This document shows positions 9,418-18,142 of a DNA stretch of 64,000 nt, in pieces. This stretch comes from Nocardioides oceani (lineage in GTDB: Bacteria > Actinomycetota > Actinomycetes > Propionibacteriales > Nocardioidaceae), in assembly GCF_030412965.1 (NCBI RefSeq), contig NZ_JAUHJQ010000001.1, positions 338,743-402,742 on the forward strand, given 5' to 3'. The translations under genes and the position numbers were made by a program. Within the stretch, counting starts at the first letter, position 1. Each line of letters begins with the position of its first letter. The notes below the pieces were generated by a model, which saw nothing but the letters and a program-made list of their open reading frames with translations, was not told the DNA's origin and searched no databases.

Positions 9418-10697
9418 CGCAGCGACACCTCCGCCCCTCGGGCCATCGGACCGACCAGCAGCACGCCGAGGTCGGGCACGTCCTGCTCGCTCACGCCGAG
9501 GACGGGCGCGAGCAGGGTCTTGAACAGGCCCGCCTCGGCCGGGCTGCCGACGTACTGGCCGGGGTCGACGACCTGGCGACCGAAGCCCGGCGCGACGCGC
9601 TCGGTGCCCTTGCCGGTCGGGCTGTCGACACCGTCGTCGAACGCCGGCTGGTCGAACGGGTTCTGCTGGTTGTACGGCGAGTTCGGCAGCGTCCCGCAGT
9701 AGGGGTCGCGGTTCTCGCCGTACCGCGGCTTGTCGGCCTCGGTGTAGCGGCGCGGCTGGTTCGGGATCAGCTCGAGGTTGATGTGGAGCGTGAAGCCGCG
9801 GAACGCCTCCGCCTGCTTGGCGCCCGCCCCCACGATGCCGCCGGCCAGGCACGGGAACTCCGGGGAGTACTTCGCCAGCGTCTGCAGCTGCGGCACGCTC
9901 AGCCGACCCACCTGGACCAGCTCGCTCTCGTTGCGGGCGAGGAAGCCGCGCGTGAAGTCCGAGAAGGTCGAGACGTCGGCGAACAGGGCGCGCAGCTTGG
10001 CCTCCCGGCCCTCGAGTGTGCCGGTGGTGACGATCTGGTCGCGCAGGATCTGGGCCACCTCCGGGAGGATGTCGCGGTAGACGTCGGAGGTCCGCGCCGC
10101 CAGCGTCAGGTCGTCGACGAGCAGCGGGATCTGCGGGTTCATCCGCTGCAGGTAGCCGTCGAGCGTCTCGAGGTTCTCGCCGAGCTCCTCGCCGCGGCCC
10201 TCCAGCGCCGTGGAGACCGCGGTCAGCGTGTTGTTGAGCTGCACCGGCTGCAGCGTCTGCAGCAGCGGGTAGAGGTCGGCGAGCACCTTCTCGACCTCGA
10301 TGGAGACCCGGGTCTGGGTGATCCGGGCGCCCGGCTCGATGGCCTCCTCGCTCGGGTCCTCGGGGATCTGCAGCGCGACGTACTTCTCGCCGAACAGGGT
10401 CTTGGGGAGGATCCGCGCGGTGACGTCGGCCGGGATCGTCCCGCGCTGGTCGGGGAAGAGGCCGAGCGTGAGCTCGGCGTCCCCGTCGTCGTTGACGGCG
10501 CGCCGGTCGATGACCTCGCCCACGATGACGCCGCGGATCTTGACGTCGGCGCGCTCGGGCAGCTGCAGGCCGACCTTCGTCGTGGTGACCGTGACCTCGT
10601 CGTAGGTGGCGAACTGCTTGGTGAACACGGCGTAGGTCAGGTAGACCGACGCGACGACCAGCGCGAGGAAGACCGCGCCGAGGAGCTTGAGCCTCAT
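9414..10697 (-). CDS. mceA: MCE family protein MceA
   Basis: First Mce subunit, 427 residues. A membrane helix covers residues 4-26; the Mce domain (about 35-115) contains RADVKIRGVIVGEV and KTLFGEKYVAL. After the helical region comes a Tyr/Asn/Pro-rich C-terminal part typical of MceA (PCLAGG, then QPRRYTEADKPRYGENRDPYCG). It starts 7 bases after the second YrbE permease gene and opens the mceA-F block. Confidence 0.92.
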   Translation of the reverse strand: MRLKLLGAVFLALVVASVYLTYAVFTKQFATYDEVTVTTTKVGLQLPERADVKIRGVIVGEVIDRRAVNDDGDAELTLGLFPDQRGTIPADVTARILPKTLFGEKYVALQIPEDPSEEAIEPGARITQTRVSIEVEKVLADLYPLLQTLQPVQLNNTLTAVSTALEGRGEELGENLETLDGYLQRMNPQIPLLVDDLTLAARTSDVYRDILPEVAQILRDQIVTTGTLEGREAKLRALFADVSTFSDFTRGFLARNESELVQVGRLSVPQLQTLAKYSPEFPCLAGGIVGAGAKQAEAFRGFTLHINLELIPNQPRRYTEADKPRYGENRDPYCGTLPNSPYNQQNPFDQPAFDDGVDSPTGKGTERVAPGFGRQVVDPGQYVGSPAEAGLFKTLLAPVLGVSEQDVPDLGVLLVGPMARGAEVSLR

Positions 10698-10704
10698 TCC
10701 CCCA

Positions 10705-11532
10705 TCACCCCGCCAGCCGGACTGTCGTGTTGGCGCCCCAGATGGCCATCGACAGCAGCAGGTCGATCACGTTGATCGCGACGATGCTGGTGCGGACGGC
10801 ACGACCCACGGCGACGCCGACGCCCGCCGGGCCGCCGGAGGCGTTGAAGCCGTGGTAGCAGTGGATCAGGATCACGACCACCGCGAACACGAGGACCTTG
10901 CCGAAGGACCACAGGACGTCCTCGGGTGGCAGGAACCGGTTGAAGTAGTAGTCGTAGGTGCCGGCGCTCTGCCCGTAGAACTGCGTGACGATCAGCCGGC
11001 TCGCGAAGTACGACGACAGCAGGCCGACGACGTAGAGCGGGATGATCGCGATCAGGCCGCCGACCACGCGGGTGGCGACGAGGTAGGGCATCGAGGGGAT
11101 CGCCATCACCTCGAGGGCGTCGACCTCCTCGGAGATCCGCATCGCGCCGAGCTGGGCGGTGAAGCCGCAGCCGACCGTCGCCGCCAGCGCGATGCCCGCG
11201 ACCAGCGGGGCGATCTCGCGGGTGTTGAAGTACGCCGACACGAACCCCGCGAACGGCGCGGTGCCGATCTGGTCGAGCGCGGCGTACCCCGACAGGCCGA
11301 CCTGGGCGCCGGTGAAGAACGTCATGCCGACGATGACGCCGACGGTGCCGCCGATGACGGCGAGCGCGCCGGACCCCAGGGTGACCTCGGCGAGGATCCG
11401 CAGGATCTCCTTGGGGTAGCGCGAGACCGACCTCGGCACGGCCTTGAGCACACCGAGATAGAAGGAGAGCTGGCCGCCGAGGGTCCCGAGGGACGCCAGC
11501 GGCCGCTCGTAGGCGCTGCGAAGGGCGGGCAC
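10705..11532 (-). CDS. yrbEB: MlaE/YrbE-type permease, second of pair (YrbEB)
   Basis: A 275-residue integral membrane protein of the MlaE permease family, the transport core of the Mce importer. It has five to six hydrophobic segments and the MlaE signature around EVDALEVMAIPSMPYLVATR, which faces the ATPase. The start is a GTG five bases after the stop of the upstream permease gene. It should pair with the next-listed permease in a heterodimer energised by the Mkl-type ATPase upstream. Confidence 0.92.
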   Translation of the reverse strand: MPALRSAYERPLASLGTLGGQLSFYLGVLKAVPRSVSRYPKEILRILAEVTLGSGALAVIGGTVGVIVGMTFFTGAQVGLSGYAALDQIGTAPFAGFVSAYFNTREIAPLVAGIALAATVGCGFTAQLGAMRISEEVDALEVMAIPSMPYLVATRVVGGLIAIIPLYVVGLLSSYFASRLIVTQFYGQSAGTYDYYFNRFLPPEDVLWSFGKVLVFAVVVILIHCYHGFNASGGPAGVGVAVGRAVRTSIVAINVIDLLLSMAIWGANTTVRLAG

Positions 11533-11537
11533 GTCGA

Positions 11538-12329
11538 TCAGCCTGTCTTCGGGGGGACGATCTGGAGGTAGATCGTGCTCAGGACGAAGTTCACGACGAA
11601 CAGCAGCAGGAACGTGATGACCACGGACTCGTTCACCGCGTCACCGACGCCCTTGGGCCCGCCGCCGGCGTTCATGCCCTTGTAGCAGGCGACGATCGCG
11701 GCGATGAAGCCGAAGACCAGCGCCTTGACCAGGCCGATCCACAGGTCCGGCAGCTGGGCGAGCGCCGTGAAGCTGGCGAGGTAGGCACCCGGGGTGCCGT
11801 CCTGGAGCACGACGTTGAAGACGTAGCCGCCGGCGACGCCGACGACGGTCACCAACCCGTTGAGGAAGAACGCGACGAGCATGCAGGCGAGCACGCGCGG
11901 CACGACGAGGCGCTGAATCGGGTCGATCCCGAGCACCATCATCGCGTCGAGCTCCTCGCGGATCTTGCGCGCGCCGAGGTCCGCGGCGATCGCGGAGCCA
12001 CCGGCGCCGGCGATGAGCAGCGCCGTCGCGATCGGACCGGCCTGCTGCACGACCGCGAGCACGGAGGCGGAGCCGGTGAACGACTGCGCGCCGAACTGCT
12101 TGATCAGGCCGCCGACCTGCAGCGCGATGACCGCGCCGAAGGGGATGGCGACCAGCGCGGTCGGGATGATCGTGACCGACGCGATGAACCAGGCCTGCTG
12201 CAGGAACTCCCGCAGCTGGAAGGGGCGCCGGAAGAGGCTGCGCCCGACGTCGAGGCCGAAGGCGAAGAGGTTGCCGGCGACCCCGACGGGTCGCAGGACC
12301 CGGGTGGCGGTGAGGGGGGCCAAGGTCAC
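11538..12329 (-). CDS. yrbEA: MlaE/YrbE-type permease, first of pair (YrbEA)
   Basis: A 263-residue permease subunit of the Mce/Mla ABC importer. Hydrophobic segments alternate with the cytoplasmic coupling region EELDAMMVLGIDPIQRLVVP. It contains YKGMNAGGGPKGVGDAV, the equivalent of YHGFNASGGPAGVGVAV in the second permease, showing that the two are paralogues. Its GTG start directly abuts the TGA of the ATPase gene, implying coupled translation. Confidence 0.92.
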   Translation of the reverse strand: MTLAPLTATRVLRPVGVAGNLFAFGLDVGRSLFRRPFQLREFLQQAWFIASVTIIPTALVAIPFGAVIALQVGGLIKQFGAQSFTGSASVLAVVQQAGPIATALLIAGAGGSAIAADLGARKIREELDAMMVLGIDPIQRLVVPRVLACMLVAFFLNGLVTVVGVAGGYVFNVVLQDGTPGAYLASFTALAQLPDLWIGLVKALVFGFIAAIVACYKGMNAGGGPKGVGDAVNESVVITFLLLFVVNFVLSTIYLQIVPPKTG

Positions 12330-13283
12330 TCAGCCGCCCGTCGTCATGGTCATGTTCTCCTCGAAGGAGCCGGGGGGCGGCGTGATGCCGTGCTCGCGGC
12401 ACCAGGAGCCGGGCTCGCGCTGGCTGCGCCGCGGGATGCCGTTGGAGGGCTCGAGCTGCATCGGGATCGGGGGCAGGGGCGGGAGCTCCTGGTCGGCCTC
12501 GGCGGCGAGCTCGTCGGCGTCCTTCTCCTCCGACATGCCGATGGGGCCCACGCGCTGGGCGTTGAGGAACTGCCGGACCACCGGCTCCTCGGAGCTGAGC
12601 AGCATCTCGCGGGGGCCGAACATCGCCAGGTGCTTGTGGTAGAGCAGGCCGATGTTGTCGGGCACCGTCCGCGCGGTGTTGATGTCGTGGGTGACGATGA
12701 GGAACGTCGCGTCGATCTGTGCGTTGAGGTCGACGATCAGCTGGTTGAGGAACGAGGTGCGGACCGGGTCGAGGCCGGAGTCGGGCTCGTCGAAGAGCAC
12801 GATCTCGGGGTCGAGCACCAGCGCGCGGGCCAGGCCGGCGCGCTTGCGCATGCCGCCGGAGATCTCACCGGGCAGCTTGTCCTCGGCGCCGATCAGACCG
12901 ACGAGGTCCATCTTCTCCATGACGATGGAGCGGACCTCCGACTCCGACTTCTTGGTGTGCTCGCGCAGCGGGAAGGCGACGTTGTCGTAGAGGTTCATCG
13001 AGCCGAACATCGCGCCGTCCTGGAACAGCACGCCGAAGAGCTTGCGGATCTCGTAGAGCTCCTTCTCCGAGCAGCTCGCGATGTCGGTGCCCTCGATGAC
13101 GACCGAGCCCTTGTCGGGCTTGAGCAGGCCGATGAGGGTCTTGAGGAACACCGACTTGCCGGTGCCGGACGGGCCGAGCATCACGCAGATCTCGCCGGCC
13201 GGGACCGTGAGGGTGACGTCGCCCCAGATCAGCTGCTTGCCGAAGGACTTGCTGAGGTCCTCGACCTTGATCTCCACGCCCAT
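12330..13283 (-). CDS. mkl: Mce transport ATP-binding protein (MlaF/Mkl/MceG type)
   Basis: This 317-residue ABC ATPase powers lipid import through the YrbE/Mce complex. Walker A is GPSGTGKS (37-44), the signature is ISGGMRKRAG (141-150) and Walker B with catalytic Glu is IVLFDEPD (161-168). A C-terminal extension of about 60 residues, rich in Pro and ending MTMTTGG, is typical of actinobacterial MceG and not of proteobacterial MlaF. The ATG at 13283 is preceded by GGGAGAGGTG; a longer frame upstream lacks a ribosome site and was rejected. It is the first gene of the mce operon and sits next to rplJL, as mkl does in Mycobacterium tuberculosis. Confidence 0.93.
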   Translation of the reverse strand: MGVEIKVEDLSKSFGKQLIWGDVTLTVPAGEICVMLGPSGTGKSVFLKTLIGLLKPDKGSVVIEGTDIASCSEKELYEIRKLFGVLFQDGAMFGSMNLYDNVAFPLREHTKKSESEVRSIVMEKMDLVGLIGAEDKLPGEISGGMRKRAGLARALVLDPEIVLFDEPDSGLDPVRTSFLNQLIVDLNAQIDATFLIVTHDINTARTVPDNIGLLYHKHLAMFGPREMLLSSEEPVVRQFLNAQRVGPIGMSEEKDADELAAEADQELPPLPPIPMQLEPSNGIPRRSQREPGSWCREHGITPPPGSFEENMTMTTGG

Positions 13284-13422
13284 GTCGCACCTCTCCCGAA
13301 CCGAGTGGTCCGCCGCCCCGACGGGCCGGCCGGTGCGGACGCACCGCCACTGCGAAAAAGCCAGGCCCACTCGTCGGTAACAACGGAGTGTCGGCGGCGA
13401 GGTTACGCGACCGAGCGACGTG

Positions 13423-13434
13423 CGTCACGTGACG
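13423..13434. promoter_or_regulatory. Palindrome CGTCACGTGACG upstream of mce operon
   Basis: Perfect 12-bp inverted repeat about 140 bp upstream of the first mce-operon start. It could bind a dimeric regulator of lipid import, but it is short and occurs once here, so this is only a suggestion. Confidence 0.3.
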
Positions 13435-13512
13435 GGTGTCTCTTGAGACGCAACCGAGACATCGGCCGGCCCCACCGCAGCCGCCTGCGGTGACCTGCGC
13501 AAATGCAAAGAA

Positions 13513-13541
13513 GCGGCCACCTCCGTGAAGGAGGTGGCCGC
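13513..13541 (-). terminator. Rho-independent terminator of rplJ-rplL
   Basis: A perfect 12-bp stem (GCGGCCACCTCC pairs with its complement) closes a 5-base loop. On the minus strand it is followed by a T-rich tract (TTCTTTGCATTT). It lies about 45 bases after the rplL stop. Confidence 0.85.
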
Positions 13542-13585
13542 CTCGGTGCCGGACGCCCGCCGGGAACCGGCGGGCGCCCCGGGGG

Positions 13586-13978
13586 TCACTTGAGGGTGAC
13601 GGTGGCGCCGGCGCCCTCGAGGGCCTCCTTGGCCTTCTCCGCGGCGTCCTTGGCGACCTTCTCGAGGATGGCCTTGGGGGCCGACTCCACGAGCTCCTTG
13701 GCCTCCTTCAGGCCGAGCGAGGTCAGGGCGCGGACCTCCTTGATGACGTTGATCTTCTTGTCACCAGCGGACTCGAGGACGACGTCGAACTCGTCCTGCT
13801 CGGCAGCGGCCTCGCCGCCACCAGCGGCACCGCCGGCGGCGGGGGCGGCGGCGACGGCGACCGGGGCGGCCGCGGTGACGCCGAAGGTGTCCTCGAACTG
13901 CTTCACGAACTCGGAGAGCTCGATGAGGGTCATCTCCTTGAACGCGTCGAGGAGCTCGTCGGTGGTGAGCTTCGCCAT
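13586..13978 (-). CDS. rplL: 50S ribosomal protein L7/L12
   Basis: A 130-residue stalk protein of the large ribosomal subunit that recruits GTP-dependent translation factors. It has the N-terminal dimerisation segment ([18 protein letters not shown]), an Ala/Gly-rich hinge (about 35-58) and the conserved C-terminal domain with [20 protein letters not shown]. It follows rplJ by 80 bases in the usual rplJL operon and is closed by a strong terminator. The length is normal for actinobacteria. Confidence 0.98.
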   Translation of the reverse strand: MAKLTTDELLDAFKEMTLIELSEFVKQFEDTFGVTAAAPVAVAAAPAAGGAAGGGEAAAEQDEFDVVLESAGDKKINVIKEVRALTSLGLKEAKELVESAPKAILEKVAKDAAEKAKEALEGAGATVTLK

Positions 13979-14058
13979 GATGGCAACCTTTCCAATCGGT
14001 TGACCCGCCGCGTCGTGGCGGCCGGGTCGGGTTTCAGGTGGTGGTCCGGAGCCTTGGG

Positions 14059-14688
14059 TCAGGCTTCGGTGGTCTCAGCGGCCTCGTCGGCGGCCGGAGC
14101 GGCCTCCGCCTCGGCAGCCGGGGCCTCCTCGGCGGCGGCCGGCGCGCCGGCACCACCTGCGAGGATCGAGGGGTCCTCCTCGGCCTTGGCCTGCAGCGCA
14201 CCCGCGAGACGGGCGGCCTGGGCCAGGGGGGCGTTGAGGAGGTAGACGGCCTGGCTGAGCGACGCGAGCATCGCGCCGGCCATCTTGCCCAGGAGCACCT
14301 CGCGCGACTCGAGGTCCGCCAGCTTGGCGATCTCCGAGGCGTCGAGGGGCTTGCCGTCCAGGACGCCACCCTTGATGACGAGGGTGGGGTTGGCCTTGGC
14401 AAAGTCACGCAGACCCTTGGCCGCCTCGACCACGTCGCCGTTGATGAAGGCGATGGCGGTCGGGCCGGTCAGCAGGTCGTCGAAGCCTTCGATGCCCACC
14501 TCGGTGGCGGCGATCTTGGCCAGCGTGTTCTTGACCACGGCGTAGTTGGCGTTCTCGCCGAGGGAGCGCCGCAGGTCCTGCAGCTGCTTCACGGTGAGAC
14601 CGCGGTACTCGGTCAGCACAGCACCGGCGGAACCGTTGAACGACTCAACGATCTCCGCGACGGCTGCCTGCTTGTCTGCCCGCGCCAT
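14059..14688 (-). CDS. rplJ: 50S ribosomal protein L10
   Basis: A 209-residue ribosomal stalk base protein that binds 23S rRNA and carries L7/L12 dimers on its C-terminal helix. It begins [17 protein letters not shown] and contains [15 protein letters not shown] and NTLAKIA typical of L10. The C-terminal 30 residues are Ala/Glu-rich, as is common in actinobacteria. The ATG at 14688 has an ideal ribosome site (GGAAGGAGACCC). The frame is open upstream, but that stretch is the L10 leader and not coding. L10 usually represses its own operon by binding this leader. Confidence 0.97.
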   Translation of the reverse strand: MARADKQAAVAEIVESFNGSAGAVLTEYRGLTVKQLQDLRRSLGENANYAVVKNTLAKIAATEVGIEGFDDLLTGPTAIAFINGDVVEAAKGLRDFAKANPTLVIKGGVLDGKPLDASEIAKLADLESREVLLGKMAGAMLASLSQAVYLLNAPLAQAARLAGALQAKAEEDPSILAGGAGAPAAAEEAPAAEAEAAPAADEAAETTEA

Positions 14689-14734
14689 GGGTCTCCTTCC
14701 GGGTGTCGACCACCGCGTCGGGCCCCGGAACGAC

Positions 14735-14880
14735 GAACGCCCCGAGCGCGGGCGCTCAGGGCGTGGTGCGATCCTCGGGAGGATCTCGCTCTGCTCACCT
14801 GCGCTGGCCGTCCGCTTCCGCGAACCTTCGGTCGCGCTGCTGATGCAGCACGGCAACCGGCGGTCTCTGGTTTCAGGAGG
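14735..14880 (-). ncRNA. Ribosomal protein L10 leader (autoregulatory RNA element)
   Basis: The minus-strand leader of rplJ contains CCAGAGACCGCCGGTTGC near its 5' end and a GCAGGTGAGC segment further on. These resemble the kink-turn and helix elements of bacterial L10 leaders. Near its 3' end a 13-bp hairpin (14737-14764, one G-U pair) could act as an attenuator, though its T-tract is poor. Identification rests on sequence resemblance and position; no covariance search was run. Confidence 0.6.
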
Positions 14881-14987
14881 GAACTGTACGGCGGAGCCGG
14901 GACGGCGCCAAATCGAGCGGCGGACCACCCGGCGAATGACCCGGACGGGCCATGCCGCCCCAGGCCGGGTCGGCGCAGGATCGGACC

Positions 14988-15692
14988 ATGTCGCGAGCGA
15001 CCACGACCACGGGCTGGGACTCCGCCGCCACGATCGACGACGTGCTCGACCGGATGGACACCATCGCGAGCACCCTCCCCACCGACGACGGCGTCGCGGT
15101 GTTCAACCGGATGTACCGCCAGGTGACCCGGCTGGTGCGCAGCGCCATCGAGGAGGGCGAGTTCGGCGCCGGGCCGTTCCTCGAGCGCCTCGACGTGCAC
15201 TTCGCCAACCTCTTCTTCGCCGCACACGCCGCGGACCTGGCCGGCGCGCCGGTCCCGGTGGCGTGGGCGCCGCTGTTCGAGCAGCGGGACCGCACGGGGA
15301 CCCACCCGGTCCAGTTCGCGCTGGCCGGCATGAACGCCCACATCAGCCACGACCTGCCCTGCGCGGTGGTGCTCGCGTGCCGCGAGCTCGGCGTCGAGGC
15401 GCAGGACGACACACCGGAGCACGTCGACTTCAGCACCACCAACGCGGTGCTCGAGCAGGCGCAGGAGGAGATCAAGACCTGGTTCAGCAGCGGGGTGGTG
15501 GCGCGGCTCGACGACCTCGGCGGCCGGCTCGACGACGGGCTCGCGACGTTCGGCATCCACCTGGCCCGGGCCGCCGCCTGGGAGGTCTCCCAGGTGCTCT
15601 GGGCCCTGTCCGACAACCCGCGGACCGACGGGCTCTTCCGCACCAACCTCGGCCGCGGGGTCGCGATGACCAGCCGAGGCATCCTGCTCTGA
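14988..15692 (+). CDS. DUF5995 family protein
   Basis: A 234-residue soluble protein with no signal or membrane helix. It starts [12 protein letters not shown] (ATG at 14988, AGGA seven bases upstream). The motifs [47 protein letters not shown] and [16 protein letters not shown] match what I remember of the DUF5995 family. Conserved His and Asp residues in [11 protein letters not shown] could bind metal, but function is unknown. It points away from the ribosomal genes and interrupts the usual rplA-rplJ spacing together with the next gene, with which it converges. Confidence 0.75.
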   Translation: MSRATTTTGWDSAATIDDVLDRMDTIASTLPTDDGVAVFNRMYRQVTRLVRSAIEEGEFGAGPFLERLDVHFANLFFAAHAADLAGAPVPVAWAPLFEQRDRTGTHPVQFALAGMNAHISHDLPCAVVLACRELGVEAQDDTPEHVDFSTTNAVLEQAQEEIKTWFSSGVVARLDDLGGRLDDGLATFGIHLARAAAWEVSQVLWALSDNPRTDGLFRTNLGRGVAMTSRGILL

Positions 15693-15716
15693 GCCGTCGG
15701 CGCTGCGGCGGTCCGG

Positions 15717-16679
15717 TCAGGTGAGCACGCGCACCGGGTGCCCGGCGAGCCAGGCCTCCACGTCCTCCACGGCCCCGGAGAAGAACGTCCGGTAGTTCCG
15801 CTCGGTGACGTAGCCCAGGTGCGGCGTCGCCAGGACCCGGGGGTGGGTCCGGACCGGGTGGCCCGCCGGCAGCGGCTCCTCGTCGTGCACGTCCAGCCCG
15901 GCGCCCGCGATGGTGCCGGCGTCCAGCGCCGCGAGCAGGGCGCCGGTGTCGACCAGGCCGGCCCGCGCGGTGTTGACGAGGTACGCCGTCGGGCGCATCG
16001 CGGCCAGCTCGGCCGCGCCGATGGTGCCCCTCGTGCTCGCGGCGAGCACGAGGTGCAGCGTCACCACGTCGGCGGTCGCCAGCAGCTCGTCCCGGTCGAC
16101 CGCGCGCACCCCCGCGTCGGCCGCGCGCTCCGCGGTCAGGTGCGGGCTCCAGGCGACGACGTCCATGTCGAAGGCGCGGCCGAGCGCGGCCACCCGCGAC
16201 CCGATCCGACCCAGGCCCACCACGCCGAGCGTCGATCCAGCCAGGTCGGTGCCGACCGTCGTCTGCCACTCCCCCGTCGCGAGCGCCCGTGACTCGGGCA
16301 CCAGGCGGCGGGCCAGCCCCAGGACGAGGGCCCAGGTGAGCTCGACGGTCGGTGTCGCCCGCGCGGAGGTGGCACACACGGTGATGCCGCGCTCCCGGCA
16401 GGCGTCCAGGTCGATCGACGGGTTGCGCCGGCCGGTGGTGACGAGCAGCCGCAGGTCCGGGAGCCGGTCGAGCAGCGCCGCGTCGAAGCCGGTCCGCTCG
16501 CGCATGGCCACCACCACCTCGGCCCCGGCCAGCGCCGCGACGAGGTCGTCGCCGCCGAGGTGCTCGCGCACCGCGGACGTCTCGACACCCGCCAGCCGCG
16601 ACCACGCGGCGTACTCCAGCGCGACGCCCTGGTAGTCGTCGAGCACCACGCACCGCCGCGTCCCCGTCACGGCCCGCAA
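15717..16679 (-). CDS. D-2-hydroxyacid dehydrogenase family protein
   Basis: A 320-residue NAD-dependent 2-hydroxyacid dehydrogenase (phosphoglycerate-dehydrogenase-like). The Rossmann motif GLGRIGSRVA is near residue 155. The catalytic triad is visible as Arg in NTARAGLVD, Glu in HDEEPLPAG and His in TPHLGYV. It reduces or oxidises a 2-oxo/2-hydroxy acid; the substrate is not predictable. The first start is TTG at 16679; GTG at 16670 (VTGTRRCVVLDDY) is at least as likely. It stands alone and converges with the DUF5995 gene. Confidence 0.85.
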   Translation of the reverse strand: MRAVTGTRRCVVLDDYQGVALEYAAWSRLAGVETSAVREHLGGDDLVAALAGAEVVVAMRERTGFDAALLDRLPDLRLLVTTGRRNPSIDLDACRERGITVCATSARATPTVELTWALVLGLARRLVPESRALATGEWQTTVGTDLAGSTLGVVGLGRIGSRVAALGRAFDMDVVAWSPHLTAERAADAGVRAVDRDELLATADVVTLHLVLAASTRGTIGAAELAAMRPTAYLVNTARAGLVDTGALLAALDAGTIAGAGLDVHDEEPLPAGHPVRTHPRVLATPHLGYVTERNYRTFFSGAVEDVEAWLAGHPVRVLT

Positions 16680-16682
16680 CGT

Positions 16683-16720
16683 ACGCCGCCCCGGTCACCT
16701 GCAGGTGACCGGGGCGGCGT
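16683..16720 (-). terminator. Perfect 18-bp inverted repeat after rplA
   Basis: Arms ACGCCGCCCCGGTCACCT and its exact complement flank a 2-base centre just past the rplA stop. It is placed as a terminator for the rplK-rplA operon but has no T-run, as is common in high-GC actinobacteria. Its left arm touches the start region of the 2-hydroxyacid dehydrogenase. Confidence 0.6.
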
Positions 16721-16743
16721 GCTGGACTGGTGGAGCGAGGGCC

Positions 16744-17466
16744 TCAGGCGGAGGCGGCCTCGTCCTCCTGCGCGACGTTCTTGGTGCGGTTCGGGTCCAC
16801 CTGGATGCCGGGGCCCATCGTCGTGGAGACGGTGACCTTCTTGACGTAGCGGCCCTTGGAGCTGGCCGGCTTCAGACGGAGGACCTCCTCCAGCGCAGCG
16901 GCGTAGTTCTCCGCGAGCTGGACCTCGGAGAAGGACGCCTTGCCGATGATGAAGTGCAGGTTGGCGTGGCGGTCGACGCGGAACTCGATCTTGCCGCCCT
17001 TGATGTCGGTCACGGCCTTGGCCACGTCCGGCGTCACGGTGCCGGTCTTCGGGTTCGGCATGAGGCCGCGGGGGCCGAGCACGCGGCCGAGACGGCCGAC
17101 CTTGCCCATCATGTCCGGGGTCGCGACGACGGCGTCGAAGTCGAGCCAGCCGCCGGAGACCTTGTCGATCAGCTCGTCGCCACCGACGATGTCGGCGCCG
17201 GCCTCGCGGGCGGCCTCGGCCTTGTCGCCGTTCGCGAACACGAGGACGCGGGCGGTCTTGCCGGTGCCGTGGGGCAGGTTGACGGTGCCGCGGACCATCT
17301 GGTCGGCCTTGCGGGGGTCGACGCCGAGTCGCATGACGACGTCGACGGTCTCGTCGAACTTCTTCTTCGAGGTCGACTTGGCGATCTTGATCGCGCTGAG
17401 CGGGGCGTGGAGCTCGTCCTTGTCGAACTGCTCGGCCGCCGCGCGGTAGGTCTTGCTGCGCTGCAT
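16744..17466 (-). CDS. rplA: 50S ribosomal protein L1
   Basis: A 240-residue 23S rRNA-binding protein of the L1 stalk, also a known translational repressor of the L11 operon. It begins [15 protein letters not shown] and contains [22 protein letters not shown] and [12 protein letters not shown], the L1 signatures. The short C-terminal extension ([11 protein letters not shown]) is usual in actinobacteria. It lies 110 bases after rplK in the same orientation. Confidence 0.97.
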   Translation of the reverse strand: MQRSKTYRAAAEQFDKDELHAPLSAIKIAKSTSKKKFDETVDVVMRLGVDPRKADQMVRGTVNLPHGTGKTARVLVFANGDKAEAAREAGADIVGGDELIDKVSGGWLDFDAVVATPDMMGKVGRLGRVLGPRGLMPNPKTGTVTPDVAKAVTDIKGGKIEFRVDRHANLHFIIGKASFSEVQLAENYAAALEEVLRLKPASSKGRYVKKVTVSTTMGPGIQVDPNRTKNVAQEDEAASA

Positions 17467-17576
17467 GTCTGGGTCTCTTCTCTTCCAGTGTGGTCAGGTG
17501 GGCCAGCGCGGCCCTGCCACGGATGTGTGCGGGGTGCCCGGCGAGGACGTGCCTCGTCGGGCCGGAGGACGCGAGG

Positions 17577-18005
17577 TCAGTCGGTGGTGACGCCCATGGA
17601 GCGGGCGGTGCCCTCGACGATCTTCATCGCGGCGTCGATGTCGTTGGCGTTGAGGTCGGGCAGCTTGGTCTGCGCGATCTCGCGGACCTGGTCCTTGGTC
17701 AGCTTGCCGACCTTCTCCTTGTGCGGGACGCCCGAGCCCTTCTGCAGGCCGGCGGCCTTCTTGATCAGCTCGGCGGCCGGCGGGGTCTTCGTGACGAAGG
17801 TGAAGGACCGGTCCTCGTAGATGGTGATCTCGACCGGGATCACGTTGCCGCGCATGGACTCGGTCTGGGCGTTGTACGCCTTGCAGAACTCCATGATGTT
17901 CACGCCGTGCGGACCGAGGGCGGTACCGACCGGCGGGGCCGGCGTCGCGGCACCGGCCTGGAGCTGCACCTTGACCAGCGCAGCGATCTTCTTCTTGGGA
18001 GGCAT
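17577..18005 (-). CDS. rplK: 50S ribosomal protein L11
   Basis: A 142-residue protein of the GTPase-associated centre, target site of thiopeptide antibiotics together with 23S rRNA. It has the N-terminal domain ([24 protein letters not shown], shown in part) with the proline-rich linker, and the C-terminal RNA-binding domain ending in EGTARSMGV. The start is ATG with a purine-rich GGAAGAGAAAGAGA leader. It follows nusG by 137 bases. Confidence 0.98.
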   Translation of the reverse strand: MPPKKKIAALVKVQLQAGAATPAPPVGTALGPHGVNIMEFCKAYNAQTESMRGNVIPVEITIYEDRSFTFVTKTPPAAELIKKAAGLQKGSGVPHKEKVGKLTKDQVREIAQTKLPDLNANDIDAAMKIVEGTARSMGVTTD

Positions 18006-18036
18006 GCTCTGTCTCTTTCTCTTCCGTGGTCATGAC

Positions 18037-18055
18037 GAGGGCGTACGTCGCCCTC
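18037..18055 (-). promoter_or_regulatory. Hairpin in rplK leader
   Basis: GAGGGCG and CGCCCTC pair around a 5-base loop about 30 bases ahead of rplK. A second small hairpin (GTTGC/GCAAC) lies at 18067-18080. Leaders of rplK operons often carry an L1-binding site, but neither hairpin can be equated with it from sequence alone. Confidence 0.3.
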
Positions 18056-18142
18056 TGCCACCTGCTGTTGCGCGAGCAACCGCACCATTCTGCGGCGCGC
18101 TGCTCGGTCTGGGAAATCCGGGGCCCGTGAGCGGGCCGGCGC

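Larger units (their letters stand above)
13284..13585. other. Intergenic region between mce operon and rplL
   Basis: About 300 bases without a gene. It holds the leader and presumed promoter of the mce operon and, near 13513-13541, the rplL terminator. A perfect 12-bp palindrome, CGTCACGTGACG, lies at 13423-13434, about 140 bases ahead of the ATPase start, and is a candidate operator. No convincing -10/-35 pair was fixed. Confidence 0.5.

Noticed and set aside
14059..14928. Longer rplJ frame starting at 14928
   Set aside because: It runs through the leader hairpins, while ATG at 14688 has an ideal ribosome site and the known L10 N terminus.
16683..16720. Palindromes lacking T-runs as operators rather than terminators (also 35004-35041)
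   Set aside because: Both lie at gene 3' ends and occur once each; a terminator role is more likely than regulation, though unproved.
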